Source: Anderseniella sp963787895 (lineage in GTDB: Bacteria > Pseudomonadota > Alphaproteobacteria > Rhizobiales > Aestuariivirgaceae). Taken from it: a stretch of 64,000 nt of DNA. The position numbers were made by a program, and so were the translations under genes. The notes under the pieces are model-generated. The model had not been told where the DNA came from. It worked only from the letters and a program-made list of their open reading frames with translations, and made no database searches. The DNA lies in contig CAWBEX010000001.1 in assembly GCA_963787895.1 (NCBI GenBank), forward strand, positions 186,001 through 250,000, read 5' to 3'. Of the stretch, positions 34,966 through 44,114 are shown piece by piece. The stretch's first letter is position 1, and each line of letters starts with the position of its first letter.

Positions 34966-36174
34966 TCAACAGCCTTGCTCTGCTGCTCCGGCAAACCGGG
35001 CCGCGCCCCTGCCCGCGGCTGCACCGGTCGCGAAACACGCCTGCAATAGATAGCCACCGGTTGGTGCGTCCCAATCCAGCATCTCGCCACATACAAAAGT
35101 CCCTGATCTGACATTTAGCATGAAGCTGGAGTCAACCTCACTCATCAAGATGCCGCCAGCACTCGAAATTGCACGCTCGAGTGACTGAATGCCGGTCACC
35201 TTGATGCAAACCTGTTTGATGCTGTCTGCCAGCGCCTCGTCCGTTTCAGGCAAAGGGTGGGTAAAATCCCTCCAAACCGAAACTGCATGTGGCGGCAGGC
35301 CGGCGCCCTTGCGCAACCTGTTGCTGAGTGATTGCTTGCGGGGCACCCGCGCCAGACTTGCCGTCAGATTTGCCGCAGGCACTTGTGGACGCAAGTCCAG
35401 CATCAGATCGCAGTCGCCGTGGCCCAGGGCATCGCGCATTTCGCGTGAGAGCGCATATACAACCCCTCCTTCAAGACCGGTTGTTGAAATGAGCGCCTCA
35501 CCTTCAATCTTGCGGCAACCGATACTCAAGGCGATGCGCTTCAGCGGCTGGCCTGCATGGCGTTCACGCGTTGCGTCCGACCAGTCGCACTTCACCGCGA
35601 CGTTGGACGCAATCAATGGTGCAATACCAACGCCTTCGCGGATCAGAATACCTTGCCACGTGCCATCGGACCCCAGCCGCGGCCAGCTTGCACCGCCCAG
35701 CGCCAGCACAGTCACATCCGGTTTCATGGTCGTGCCATCGGCAAAGCTGAGCGCGCCATCGCTTGACCATCCGGTCCATTCGCAGCGGGTTCTCAACTTG
35801 ACCCCAAGCGCTTCCAGATTGCGCAACCATGCGCGCAACAATGGCGAGGCTTTGAAGCCTTTCGGAAACACCCTGCCGGACGAGCCTACGAAAGTTTCCT
35901 CGCCCAACGCATCGGCCCATGCTCTCAAGTCGACTGGTGTCAGCGTCTCGATTGAACCCGCCAACCAATCCGCTGCCTGACCATAGCGCTTGAGGAACGT
36001 ATCCATTGGTTCAGAATGTGTGAGGTTGAGACCGCCCCTGCCTGCCATGAGGAACTTGCGCGCAGGCGATGGCATGCGCTCGCATATGGTCACCTGCAGC
36101 CCGGCAAGGGCCATTGTTTCGGCAGCCATGAGCCCGGAAGGCCCTGCACCAATCACACAGGCTTTGCGCGTCAT
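34966..36174 (-). CDS. HI0933-like flavoprotein (TIGR03862 subgroup)
   Basis: FAD-dependent protein of unknown reaction. The 402-residue product starts with the dinucleotide motif CVIGAGPSGLMAAETMALAG, followed by ARKFLMAGRGGLNLTHSE near residue 45, and ends with FVCGEMLDWDAPTGGYLLQACFATGAAAG near residue 365; these three elements define the HI0933 family. It converges with nothing and is followed on the same strand by the aldolase gene after a 77-base gap. Its physiological role is unknown. Confidence 0.9.
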   Translation of the reverse strand: MTRKACVIGAGPSGLMAAETMALAGLQVTICERMPSPARKFLMAGRGGLNLTHSEPMDTFLKRYGQAADWLAGSIETLTPVDLRAWADALGEETFVGSSGRVFPKGFKASPLLRAWLRNLEALGVKLRTRCEWTGWSSDGALSFADGTTMKPDVTVLALGGASWPRLGSDGTWQGILIREGVGIAPLIASNVAVKCDWSDATRERHAGQPLKRIALSIGCRKIEGEALISTTGLEGGVVYALSREMRDALGHGDCDLMLDLRPQVPAANLTASLARVPRKQSLSNRLRKGAGLPPHAVSVWRDFTHPLPETDEALADSIKQVCIKVTGIQSLERAISSAGGILMSEVDSSFMLNVRSGTFVCGEMLDWDAPTGGYLLQACFATGAAAGRGAARFAGAAEQGC

Positions 36175-36226
36175 TCAATATCCAACCAGTCGCAATACTG
36201 CGCCGAACCCAGACGCACCCGTATCA

Positions 36227-36760
36227 TCAGACATCGTAACCGCGCTCAAAGTAGTTCTGCGCGGTCAGCTTGAAGTAATGCACATCAACGACATCGCCCG
36301 ACGCACCAACACTTGAAGTGACAGTCTTGCTCAACTCAAACCCAAGCTTGGCTGCTATGTGGGCCGAGGCCAGGTTCGGTGACATCACCTTGCACCAGAC
36401 CTCTTCTGCACCCAACTGCTCGACAGCCATGCCGCAGACAATCTCACCCATCATTGTGCCAACGCCGCAATTCCAGACAGCGGGGTCAACGCCCCACCCA
36501 ACTTCAGCCGCGCCTCCGCCACGCATGAAAACAAACCCGTCACCGACAAGTTCGTGTGTACTTACGTCTTGTGCACAAAGTCTGAAATGACGTCTGTCGC
36601 CGCTGCGCAACCGGGCCACGTGGCGCTTCAACATGGCATCGACATCGGCAAGGCCCACAACCGCGTTCGCCAACCATCTGTTGTAGGCAGGCAGCACCAT
36701 GAAACGAGCCAGCGCAGGCGTGTCACCCGGTTCCCACTCGCGAAAGTGGAGGCCCGGCAT
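36227..36760 (-). CDS. GNAT N-acetyltransferase (RimJ/RimL-like)
   Basis: Acetyl-CoA dependent acetyltransferase; target unknown. From ATG 36760 (MPGLHFREWEPGDTPALARFM) it is 177 residues; TGAGG lies just upstream, so I prefer this over the GTG at 36793. The fold includes the cofactor region VGWGVDPAVWNCGVGTMMGEIV near residue 85 and the motif SANIAAKLGF-like ASAHIAAKLGFELSKT near residue 135. It lies 53 bases from the flavoprotein gene on the same strand. Confidence 0.86.
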   Translation of the reverse strand: MPGLHFREWEPGDTPALARFMVLPAYNRWLANAVVGLADVDAMLKRHVARLRSGDRRHFRLCAQDVSTHELVGDGFVFMRGGGAAEVGWGVDPAVWNCGVGTMMGEIVCGMAVEQLGAEEVWCKVMSPNLASAHIAAKLGFELSKTVTSSVGASGDVVDVHYFKLTAQNYFERGYDV

Positions 36761-36858
36761 CAAGACCTCAGGCAACAACAATCCCGCCTGCACCAGGTAA
36801 GTTTCCTTGTTTTGACAACGATCCGAGTAAACTGCGTGCCGATCTCAGCACGAACATA

Positions 36859-37590
36859 TCAGTTCGAGGCCGGCTTGACTTTCTGTTGTGAGACGTAGGC
36901 CTGCTCGATTGCGATTTTCAATTGCTTCAATCCGGCTCCTCTCGGGTCACCGGGCGCGAGAATCAGCGACGCAGCGTTGACGTCCTTGACTGCCTTGATC
37001 AATTCGTTGGTCCGGTAAAAGGTGGTCGCCCGGTTGACGAATGCGCTGTAGTTGTTGGCATCAAGTTCAATGGCTTCATCAAAAAACTTCACGGCAATGT
37101 CGAAATTGCCCTTCATGAAGTGATTCTTGCCCATGAGATTAACCGCAACGGAATTCTTGGGATCCAGCTTGATTGCCTCTGCAAGATCCAGCATGGCCTC
37201 ATCATGTTTGCCCTTGGAAAACAAGGCGCGCGACCGGGATATCCAGATTAGAGGGTCTGTCGCTTCGATCTCCAGCGCCTTCCCGAGGTCTTCAAGTGAA
37301 CTGTCGTCCTGGCCCATGCGATGATAGGCTTGTCCCCGCGATACCAGCACCTTTACAGCCTCATCGCCGGAAACCCCCGCCTTGATCACGGCGGTGCATG
37401 ATTCGATCCGTTCGATCGGCTGAAGGCTTGAAAGGCAGGTTTCCATATCAGAGGCAGCATGAGCACCTGTCGACATAGCGGCAGATGCCAAAGCAATCAA
37501 CCCAGCGCAAGCCCAGCTTCCACGCCCACCATTCTTTGACCAAACTACGGTTGCGACCACTACGAACTCCACCTTCTGAACACATGTCAT
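36859..37590 (-). CDS. Exported tetratricopeptide-repeat protein
   Basis: TPR scaffold protein, 243 residues from ATG 37590. A hydrophobic segment (WACAGLIALASAAMSTGAHA) near residue 30 acts as signal peptide; the N-region before it is unusually long (about 25 residues), so the true start may be later. At least four TPR-like helices pairs follow from about residue 85, e.g. AYHRMGQDDSSLEDLGKAL and AVNLMGKNHFMKGNFDIA, with the spacing of 34 residues. Function unknown; probably a periplasmic protein-protein adaptor. Confidence 0.82.
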   Translation of the reverse strand: MTCVQKVEFVVVATVVWSKNGGRGSWACAGLIALASAAMSTGAHAASDMETCLSSLQPIERIESCTAVIKAGVSGDEAVKVLVSRGQAYHRMGQDDSSLEDLGKALEIEATDPLIWISRSRALFSKGKHDEAMLDLAEAIKLDPKNSVAVNLMGKNHFMKGNFDIAVKFFDEAIELDANNYSAFVNRATTFYRTNELIKAVKDVNAASLILAPGDPRGAGLKQLKIAIEQAYVSQQKVKPASN

Positions 37591-37678
37591 TACTGGATGC
37601 CAGCTTCCCTACGAACCATCCATGCGGTTTATATAAGGAGAAACTTGGGCAACGGGGCCAGAACTTACACGCTTGAGC

Positions 37679-37712
37679 CGCAAACAAAAAGAGCCGGACT
37701 GACATGTCCGGC
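37679..37712 (-). terminator. Rho-independent terminator of the 72-residue gene
   Basis: Read on the minus strand: GCCGGAC, loop ATGTCA, GTCCGGC (stem 37712-37706 with 37699-37693), then TCTTTTTGTTTG. It lies about 45 bases after the stop of the small gene at 37758. Confidence 0.9.
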
Positions 37713-37757
37713 CCATTGTGCGAAAAATGCCACCAGGTGGCAGGCTGTAATCTGCGA

Positions 37758-37976
37758 TTACTTCTGCAATGCAGCCTTGCGGGCCTCATAGTCGCAGACA
37801 ATTCGCTCCATCTGCTCCTTGGTGAGCAAATGCCCAACATCAACACGCATGCGATGAATTGCACGCGCTTCACAGGCAAGCGCAATCCTGCGGCCCAGTT
37901 GGCGCAAGTGTGAGCTCCGCACCGTTTTTGCAGATGTAGATGGGCTAAAATCACTGATTTGTGCCGTTGTGGCCAT
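37758..37976 (-). CDS. Small conserved-looking protein, 72 residues, unknown function
   Basis: From ATG 37976 (MATTAQISDFSPSTSAKTV) with AGGAGA five to ten bases upstream, and closed by a strong terminator, so it is a real gene despite its size. It is a soluble, basic protein with a likely helix (HLRQLGRRIALACEARAIHRMRV) and a C-terminal helix (KEQMERIVCDYEARKAALQK). No family recognised. The frame would allow an upstream start at 38030, which has no better RBS. Confidence 0.75.
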   Translation of the reverse strand: MATTAQISDFSPSTSAKTVRSSHLRQLGRRIALACEARAIHRMRVDVGHLLTKEQMERIVCDYEARKAALQK

Positions 37977-38147
37977 TGTTATCTCCTGTTCGCGTATTTT
38001 GGCTGACGCCTTGAAGGCCCGCCCTTTCAACTGTCTACAAGGAGATGGTGACGATTATGATGCGCCGCAACCAAAAATGCTGCATCGCAGCACTGCGGTA
38101 CCTGCATAGCCAGTTGACCAGCAGATAGTACTGCCAGAATCAGCCAC

Positions 38148-39011
38148 TTACTGATCAGGCTTCATAACAATAATGGTGGGCTTGGCGGGCAAAGTGTCCA
38201 GTGATAGCGACAGGGAGGACGTTTCGCCCCGCCTTGCGTCGAAGTCCTTACGCAGCGCGGCTACAAAACTTGACAGTGAAAACTCGGAAAACGCGTGCAT
38301 TGGCAGGATGACGCGGGCGTTCAGTGTCTTGATGACACTGGCCATCTGCTCGATCGGCAATGTCCAGGTGCCGTCAACTGGTACCATTACGACGTCAAGC
38401 CGGCCTATCCACCCGACATGCCCTGCTCCCAGTTCGTGGTGCAGATGGCCGAGATGGCCGATACACAGACCAGACACCTCAAAGATGAAAATGGAATTGG
38501 CATCCTTGTGGGCACCTTGCCAACCGCGGATGTCGGTTGTGACATTACGCACAAGCACATCGCCGATCGCAAGGTTGTGACTGGCCGGGTCTCCACTATC
38601 AGACCAGCCGCGAAGCACATGCTCGATGGCCGGGTCTGGCACATCGGTATAGTGGGTTTCGTGGGCCCGGTTCATGGTCACAACGCGAGGCACTCCCTTG
38701 TTGCCCGTCCAACCGGCATAATCAGTGGCAATCGTCACACCGGCTGGTGACTCGATCCAGAATGTTGAATGGCCGATATAGGTGATGCGCACTGTTCCAG
38801 CTGGCACATCACTTTGGGCAACGCGCAGATCCACATAGGTGGCATCTGGCAGATTATGTGCAATTGCCAGGCAGTTGCTGGGGCTCGGAGCAGGTACCGC
38901 GTCGGATTGGGACTGCGCCAACGTCTGGCCGGCCTGCGAATATGCAGGTCCGGCGGGCCAGACGAAGGCAATCAGGGTCAGCAACCAGGTCAGAAAAGCA
39001 GCAAACTTCAT
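38148..39011 (-). CDS. Exported MBL-fold metallo-hydrolase (UlaG-like)
   Basis: Predicted periplasmic hydrolase, 287 residues with an N-terminal signal (MKFAAFLTWLLTLIAFVWPAGPAYS). The beta-lactamase fold begins with YIGHSTFWIESPAGVTIATDY near residue 80. The usual HxHxDH metal motif is replaced by NRAHETHYTD near residue 112, so metal binding is partly altered; other histidines remain (GHLGHLHHELG near residue 190, ILPMHAFSEFS near residue 240). Function unknown. It is downstream of the parvulin gene on the same strand after a 39-base gap. Confidence 0.84.
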   Translation of the reverse strand: MKFAAFLTWLLTLIAFVWPAGPAYSQAGQTLAQSQSDAVPAPSPSNCLAIAHNLPDATYVDLRVAQSDVPAGTVRITYIGHSTFWIESPAGVTIATDYAGWTGNKGVPRVVTMNRAHETHYTDVPDPAIEHVLRGWSDSGDPASHNLAIGDVLVRNVTTDIRGWQGAHKDANSIFIFEVSGLCIGHLGHLHHELGAGHVGWIGRLDVVMVPVDGTWTLPIEQMASVIKTLNARVILPMHAFSEFSLSSFVAALRKDFDARRGETSSLSLSLDTLPAKPTIIVMKPDQ

Positions 39012-39050
39012 TGCCCATCTCTCCGGGCGGCGCGTGCCTGACGCGCAACC

Positions 39051-39860
39051 CTATTTCAGCTCGATCTTTGCTTTGGTACGCAGCTCGTCAATGATGCCCT
39101 TCATCTTCTCGGCCTGCAAGCTGGCCTTGATACGAGCTTCGACTTCCTTGAATTCCGGAAAAGCCTGGGTTCGCTCGTCGAACTTCTTTATAACATGAAA
39201 ACCAAACTGGGTTTTCACAGGCTCCTTGGTGTAGGCACCCTTTTCGAGCGCAAATGCGGCCTTTTCAAACTCGGGCACCATTCGGCCCTGGCCGAAGAAG
39301 CCCAGGTCACCGCCGCGCGGACCGGACGGCCCAGTCGACTTGGCCTTTGCAAGTTCAGCAAAATCTGCTCCTGCTGCCAATTCCGCGATAACTGCCTTTG
39401 CTTCGTCTTCGGTCTTCATCAGGATGTGGCTGACCTGAATTTCCTTTTTGTCACCAACCTGTTTCTGGGCATCGTCGTAGCGCGCCTTGACTTCCTCGTC
39501 CTTGACCAGCTCGGACGAGCGCTTTTGCAGATACAATTCGCGCAGCGCCTGCGCTTCCAGCCAGACAAGCTGGCGCTTGTAGTCATCGGTATCGGCAAGG
39601 CCGTCTTTCTTCGCTGCATCGGCAATCAGCCGGGATTCAACCAGCAGGTTGACCAGAAACGGCTGCTGCTGGTCGGCCGGGACCTGGTTCAGCGCTTCGC
39701 CAAGCGTTGTGCGGGCAAGATCCACATCCTTCTCGGATATCTCGTATCCATCCACCACAGCCAGCACCTTGGCCTCCTGGGCATGCAGTGGCGAAGCAAT
39801 CAGCATGGCAACCAGTGCGGTGCCAGCCAGCGCGGAACGAAGACAGTTTGAAAAGGCCAT
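39051..39860 (-). CDS. Parvulin-type peptidyl-prolyl isomerase (SurA/PrsA-like)
   Basis: Periplasmic folding factor, 269 residues with a signal peptide ending SPLHAQE. A SurA_N-like helical region (about 30-130) precedes a parvulin domain (about 140-235) with QVSHILMKTEDEAKA, TGPSGPRGGDLGFFGQGRMVPEFEKAAF and TQFGFHVIKKFDER. A final helix follows. It could assist outer-membrane protein folding; SurA proper is usually longer (about 430) with two parvulin domains, so this is a SurA-like relative. Confidence 0.92.
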   Translation of the reverse strand: MAFSNCLRSALAGTALVAMLIASPLHAQEAKVLAVVDGYEISEKDVDLARTTLGEALNQVPADQQQPFLVNLLVESRLIADAAKKDGLADTDDYKRQLVWLEAQALRELYLQKRSSELVKDEEVKARYDDAQKQVGDKKEIQVSHILMKTEDEAKAVIAELAAGADFAELAKAKSTGPSGPRGGDLGFFGQGRMVPEFEKAAFALEKGAYTKEPVKTQFGFHVIKKFDERTQAFPEFKEVEARIKASLQAEKMKGIIDELRTKAKIELK

Positions 39861-39940
39861 TTGTGTTTCCCTTATTACAAAAATTCAATTTCGGGCGCGA
39901 CCATGCCCCGGCATGAACCGCATTACAATTAAAGAATATG

Positions 39941-40651
39941 TCATGCAGATGGGCGCATCAAAAACACCACGTTCTTGCAAACGACTTCGCAGGAGAGGCC
40001 GTGCTGACTGGCAATTACAGCGAAGGTTCTGGCGCGATAAAATGCAACGTGGGTCGGATCCAGCCTGTAGTGCCAATCTTCAAATTGCGCATCGTTCGTC
40101 TGGAACATGGTCATTATAGCCAGAATACCACCAGGTTTCAGCATGGCCGCCAGCCCGGCAAACTCGGAAGCCGGATCATGGAAATGCTCAGCCGTTTCCG
40201 TGCACGTAATGAAATCGTAGGTGCCTGCCAGCAGCGTCTTGTCATCGGCAAAGAACGGATCATATAGCGCTACTTCGTGACCGGCCTCGCGCAGCATCGC
40301 CGCCAGCGCCGGCCCCGGCCCGCAACCGTAGTCAAGCCCGGACGCGTGTTGTGGCAACTTTTGCAGGAGCGGACCGGCAAGCCTGGACAAGAAGCCTCTG
40401 TATCCCGGGTCATTCACATCGTTTTCATGAGTGCAGTAATGGGCCAGCTCTGCATCAGCTGTCAGCCAATGGGCGGCATCCAGCCATGTCATTTCACAAT
40501 TTTGGCAGCGGTGGTACACCCTGCCCTGTCTGTCCGTGAGGAAGATGCGGTTGTCACCATGGCTGCAAGCAGGACACTTCAAGCCGCTGCAGACTTCTTG
40601 GCCTTTATCCCGGTCCGGCGGTCGTTCACCACCGTGATGCGATTCATGCAT
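39941..40651 (-). CDS. Class I SAM-dependent methyltransferase with zinc-ribbon-like N-terminus
   Basis: Predicted methyltransferase, 236 residues from ATG 40651. The N-terminal part has two CxxC pairs (KCPACSHGD near residue 26 and RCQNCEMTW near residue 48) forming a putative zinc ribbon. The SAM motif LDYGCGPGPALAAMLREAGHEVALYDPFF is near residue 100, with the motif-II region TCTETAEHFHDPASEF near residue 150. This matches methyltransferases next to polysaccharide or desaturase genes, substrate unknown. Its first 24 codons overlap the end of a TauD-remnant frame, so the start may have been reshaped; a TTG at codon 23 is the alternative. Confidence 0.85.
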   Translation of the reverse strand: MHESHHGGERPPDRDKGQEVCSGLKCPACSHGDNRIFLTDRQGRVYHRCQNCEMTWLDAAHWLTADAELAHYCTHENDVNDPGYRGFLSRLAGPLLQKLPQHASGLDYGCGPGPALAAMLREAGHEVALYDPFFADDKTLLAGTYDFITCTETAEHFHDPASEFAGLAAMLKPGGILAIMTMFQTNDAQFEDWHYRLDPTHVAFYRARTFAVIASQHGLSCEVVCKNVVFLMRPSA

Positions 40652-40770
40652 CGATAGTGTGGCATATAATCTGAAACGGCAGCGCCCAGTGGTTTGCCAA
40701 GATCAACACCGGAAATCTCGGCACCAATAGCGGTCGTGAAAGGCGTCACCTTGACGGATGCTGTGCTCAT
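40579..40770 (-). pseudogene. TauD/TfdA dioxygenase remnant with large internal deletion
   Basis: A 63-residue frame that begins like a taurine-type dioxygenase (VTPFTTAIGAEISGVDLGKP near residue 8) and ends like one (YRCMNRITVVNDRR near residue 40). About 200 central residues, including the His-x-Asp iron motif, are missing, and the two ends are joined in frame. AAAGGAG precedes the ATG at 40770, so the remnant keeps a good start. It cannot be an active dioxygenase. It overlaps the methyltransferase start downstream. Confidence 0.75.
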
Positions 40771-40799
40771 TGCTTGCTCCTTTGTCCGCTGCAGCGAGA

Positions 40800-41786
40800 T
40801 TATTCGCAAAGCGGGGGCTCGGCAAGCACCTCTACTTTTTGCTTCTGGGGCTGGAATGTCCGTTCCTGCGCGTCAACAGGGTTGCGTCGCATAAATGGAT
40901 GTTCAACCGGGACACGCTGCCTGAACAGCCAAGCCCTCGCCACCTGCAAATAACCGCCGGGGTAATGATAGCCGCCGTTGGCCGCCAGTGTTTCCGCCCG
41001 GTAGCGACGCCACAGGCCGGGCAACCTGTACCACGGCGCTGCCGGATTGTCGTGATGTACAGAATGATAGTTGTTGTTCAGGAAAAGCATTTGCATCACA
41101 GGACCGGCTTCAACCACCGCGGTGCGCTCAGACACTGCTTCTTCCGCGCGATGTTCGATGTAGGTGCGGATCATCAGTATGGACATGCCAGGATAGGCAG
41201 CAAGCAAGGCGTACAGCCAAAGCGGTATCCCCGCCCATACAATCAGGCCAACCACGGGAAAAAGCCCGGCAAAATGCATGAGATAAGCGTTGATTACATC
41301 GCGGTCGCCAGCCTTCATCAACTTGAGATCGTTGCGCCAGAAGCCATAAAGCCCAAGCGCGGGGCCAATGGTCACACGGCCAGCCAGCGAATTGTTCACC
41401 TGCAATAGCCGCCGCATGAATCCGCTGGTGTGGTTCCAGTCATGGCAACTCAGATACCAGCTTTCGGGATCGTCGTAGGGGTCGGTCAACAGTACGTTGT
41501 TGTGGTGGCGCAGGTGCGTGTCACGGAAACGTCTGTAGGGCACGAACAGCCCGATTGCCGGGAACACCAGCGCTTCATTGAATGCGCAGGAACGGGTTGG
41601 ATGACCATGCAGACACTCATGCTGTAGCGAGGAATGCAGCGTGACCATCAAGGTGCACGGAATGATCCACCACCATCCAAGCACATCGTGCCAGATGATT
41701 GTAAAAAGCCAGATAATGTAACATGCAGCCAGCGTGAGCCAGGTGGGCCACTCACGGGCTGTCTTCGAAAGCCCCAGCACAGTCAT
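40800..41786 (-). CDS. Fatty acid desaturase
   Basis: Membrane di-iron desaturase, 328 residues from ATG 41786 (MTVLGLSKTAREW); ATG 41804 would add six residues. The three histidine boxes are HECLHGH near residue 60, DTHLRHH near residue 90 and NNNYHSVHHDNP near residue 225. Four or more hydrophobic segments surround them. It resembles the family that inserts double bonds in acyl chains or modifies carotenoids and lipids. It ends 30 bases before the TauD remnant start on the same strand. Confidence 0.93.
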   Translation of the reverse strand: MTVLGLSKTAREWPTWLTLAACYIIWLFTIIWHDVLGWWWIIPCTLMVTLHSSLQHECLHGHPTRSCAFNEALVFPAIGLFVPYRRFRDTHLRHHNNVLLTDPYDDPESWYLSCHDWNHTSGFMRRLLQVNNSLAGRVTIGPALGLYGFWRNDLKLMKAGDRDVINAYLMHFAGLFPVVGLIVWAGIPLWLYALLAAYPGMSILMIRTYIEHRAEEAVSERTAVVEAGPVMQMLFLNNNYHSVHHDNPAAPWYRLPGLWRRYRAETLAANGGYHYPGGYLQVARAWLFRQRVPVEHPFMRRNPVDAQERTFQPQKQKVEVLAEPPLCE

Positions 41787-41897
41787 TTCAAAGAACGATC
41801 TCAAACCACACCGCCGTGAACCCGGCTGCTCGTGTGCGAGATATATTCTACATCACAACTTTGTGTATGTCACCAGAATGTCATGAGGAGTGAGGCC

Positions 41898-43937
41898 TTA
41901 AATATCCAACTCGCCATCTTCGACGAATTGGGCCCGTTCGGTGATAAAGTTGAAACGGTCTTCAGGCTTGTTGCCCATCAGCTCCTTGACCACACGTGCA
42001 GTGATCTTGGCTTCGCTTTCCGCCATCTGTACCTGAAGCAGCGTGCGCTTGGCAGGTGTCATGGTGGTTTCCTTGAGCTGCGCCGGAAGCATCTCACCGA
42101 GGCCCTTGAAGCGGGAAACCTCGACCTTGCCGCGCCCGGAAAACTCACCCGCCAGCAGTTCGTCCTTGTGGGCATCATCTCGCGCATAGGCAGATTTCGT
42201 GCCCTGCACCAGGCGGTACAGCGGCGGCACCGCCAGATACAGATGACCTTCCTCGATCATCTTCGGCATCAGCCGATAAAAGTAGGTGATGAGCAGCGAG
42301 CAGATGTGTGCACCATCGACATCGGCGTCAGTCATGATGATGACTTTCTCGTAGCGCAGGTCATCCTCGCGATACTTGTCGCCAGTGCCGCAGCCCAGCG
42401 CCTGCAGCAGATCGCTCAATTGCTGGTTTGCGTTCAGCTTTTCCCTGGTAGCCGAAGCCACATTCAGGATTTTGCCGCGCAATGGCAGGATTGCCTGGTT
42501 CTTGCGATTGCGTGCCTGCTTGGCGGAACCTCCGGCGGAGTCCCCTTCCACGATAAACAGCTCGGAGCCTTCACGTCCTGAATCAGAACAATCCGACAGT
42601 TTTCCGGGCAAGCGCAATTTACGAACCGCGGTCTTGCGTCCAATATCCTTCTCTGCCCGGCGGCGAAGGCGGTCGTCGGCACGTTCAATAACCCATTCCA
42701 GCAATTTGTCGGCCTGCGCCGGGTGACCCGTCAACCAGTGGTCGAAATGGTCAGACACTGCCTTGTCGACAATGCGGGATGCCTCGGCCGTCGCCAGCTT
42801 TTCCTTGGTCTGGCCCTGAAACTCCGGTTCTCGAATGAATACTGACAGCATGATGCCGGCAGAGGTCATGACGTCATCAGTTGTGATCACGGATCCGCGC
42901 TTGTTGCCTGACAATTCTGCGTAGTTCTTGAGTGACCGCGACAGCGCAAAGCGCAATCCCTGTTCATGGGTTCCGCCTTCTGCAGTTGGCACGGTGTTGC
43001 AATAGGACGACACGAAACCATCAGCGCCGCCAAACCATGCCACGGCCCATTCGACAGAGCCATGACCACCTTCCTTCTTGACCTTGCCGGCAAAGATTTC
43101 ATCAACCACACGTGGACGGCCATCGATCGCTTCAACAAGGTAGTCCTTCAACCCGCCGGGGAAATGCAGCACCGCCTTTTGCGGCGTCTGGTCCTTGTCG
43201 CTGAGGTGAACCGGGTCAACAGACCAGCGGATTTCAACACCACCGAACAGATAGGCCTTTGAGCGCGCCATCTTGAACAGGCGCTCCGGCTTGAACTTGC
43301 AGCCCTTGCCAAAAATCTGCTCATCCGGCTTGAAGCGCACCTTGGTCCCGCGGCGGTTGTGCACTTTGCCCTCATTGGATATCGGACCTTGCGCATGCCC
43401 GCGCGAGTACACCTGGCGATACAGCGTCTGATTGCGCGCAACCTCAACCTCCAGCACCTCGGCCAGGGCATTGACAACTGACACCCCCACCCCGTGCAAA
43501 CCGCCCGATGTCTCATACACCTTGGAGTCAAACTTGCCGCCAGCGTGCAACGTGGTCAAAATGACCTCGAGTGCCGACTTATCCTTGAATTTTGGGTGCG
43601 GATCGACGGGAATGCCGCGGCCATTGTCCGTCACGCACAGGTAGCCTTCCGCATCATATTCCACCTCGATGAAGGTGGCATGGCCCGCCACCGCTTCGTC
43701 CATCGAGTTATCGATCACTTCCGCGAAAAGATGATGCAATGCCTTTTCATCGGTGCCGCCGATATACATGCCGGGCCTGCGGCGCACCGGCTCCAGGCCT
43801 TCCAGAACCTCGATGTCGGCGGCGGTATAGCCTGCTTCTGCGCTTGCAGGGTGCTTGCGAGCGGGTTCAGCGCCGTATTTCGGCTTTGCGGCAGGCGAGG
43901 CTTCAGCGCCGCCGAACAGGTCAAGTGACTTCGACAT
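41898..43937 (-). CDS. parE: DNA topoisomerase IV subunit B
   Basis: ATPase subunit that with ParC separates linked daughter chromosomes. The 679-residue length separates it from GyrB (about 800). N-terminal signatures are RRPGMYIGGTDEKALHHLFAEVIDNSMDEA near residue 55, with the ATP-binding asparagine, and TSGGLHGVGVSVVNAL near residue 142. The TOPRIM part has LFIVEGDSAGGSAKQARNR near residue 465 and MTDADVDGAHICSLL near residue 540. The region upstream is non-coding for almost 800 bases. No parC is in the window. Confidence 0.97.
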   Translation of the reverse strand: MSKSLDLFGGAEASPAAKPKYGAEPARKHPASAEAGYTAADIEVLEGLEPVRRRPGMYIGGTDEKALHHLFAEVIDNSMDEAVAGHATFIEVEYDAEGYLCVTDNGRGIPVDPHPKFKDKSALEVILTTLHAGGKFDSKVYETSGGLHGVGVSVVNALAEVLEVEVARNQTLYRQVYSRGHAQGPISNEGKVHNRRGTKVRFKPDEQIFGKGCKFKPERLFKMARSKAYLFGGVEIRWSVDPVHLSDKDQTPQKAVLHFPGGLKDYLVEAIDGRPRVVDEIFAGKVKKEGGHGSVEWAVAWFGGADGFVSSYCNTVPTAEGGTHEQGLRFALSRSLKNYAELSGNKRGSVITTDDVMTSAGIMLSVFIREPEFQGQTKEKLATAEASRIVDKAVSDHFDHWLTGHPAQADKLLEWVIERADDRLRRRAEKDIGRKTAVRKLRLPGKLSDCSDSGREGSELFIVEGDSAGGSAKQARNRKNQAILPLRGKILNVASATREKLNANQQLSDLLQALGCGTGDKYREDDLRYEKVIIMTDADVDGAHICSLLITYFYRLMPKMIEEGHLYLAVPPLYRLVQGTKSAYARDDAHKDELLAGEFSGRGKVEVSRFKGLGEMLPAQLKETTMTPAKRTLLQVQMAESEAKITARVVKELMGNKPEDRFNFITERAQFVEDGELDI

Positions 43938-44072
43938 TCAGCTACCAGTTGTTCAAGCGAATCAAGTTCCAGCAAGTATGCCACGGCAAAGCTGGCAATA
44001 GCGAGTTTGGCAGGAAAGATAGCCACTACTGAGGCCATTGATGCCTGTGCATTCCAGCAACCTGCACCGGCC

Positions 44073-44114
44073 AAAAAGAAGCCCCGCCTTGCAATTCATG
44101 CCTGGCAGGGCTTC
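44073..44114 (-). terminator. Rho-independent terminator read on the minus strand
   Basis: An 11-base-pair stem with one C-A mismatch (44114-44104 with 44088-44078), a 15-base loop and a TTTTT tail at 44077-44073. It ends a minus-strand transcript 136 bases before the parE start. The only protein gene upstream is the hydrolase that stops at 44725, more than 600 bases away. Confidence 0.85.
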
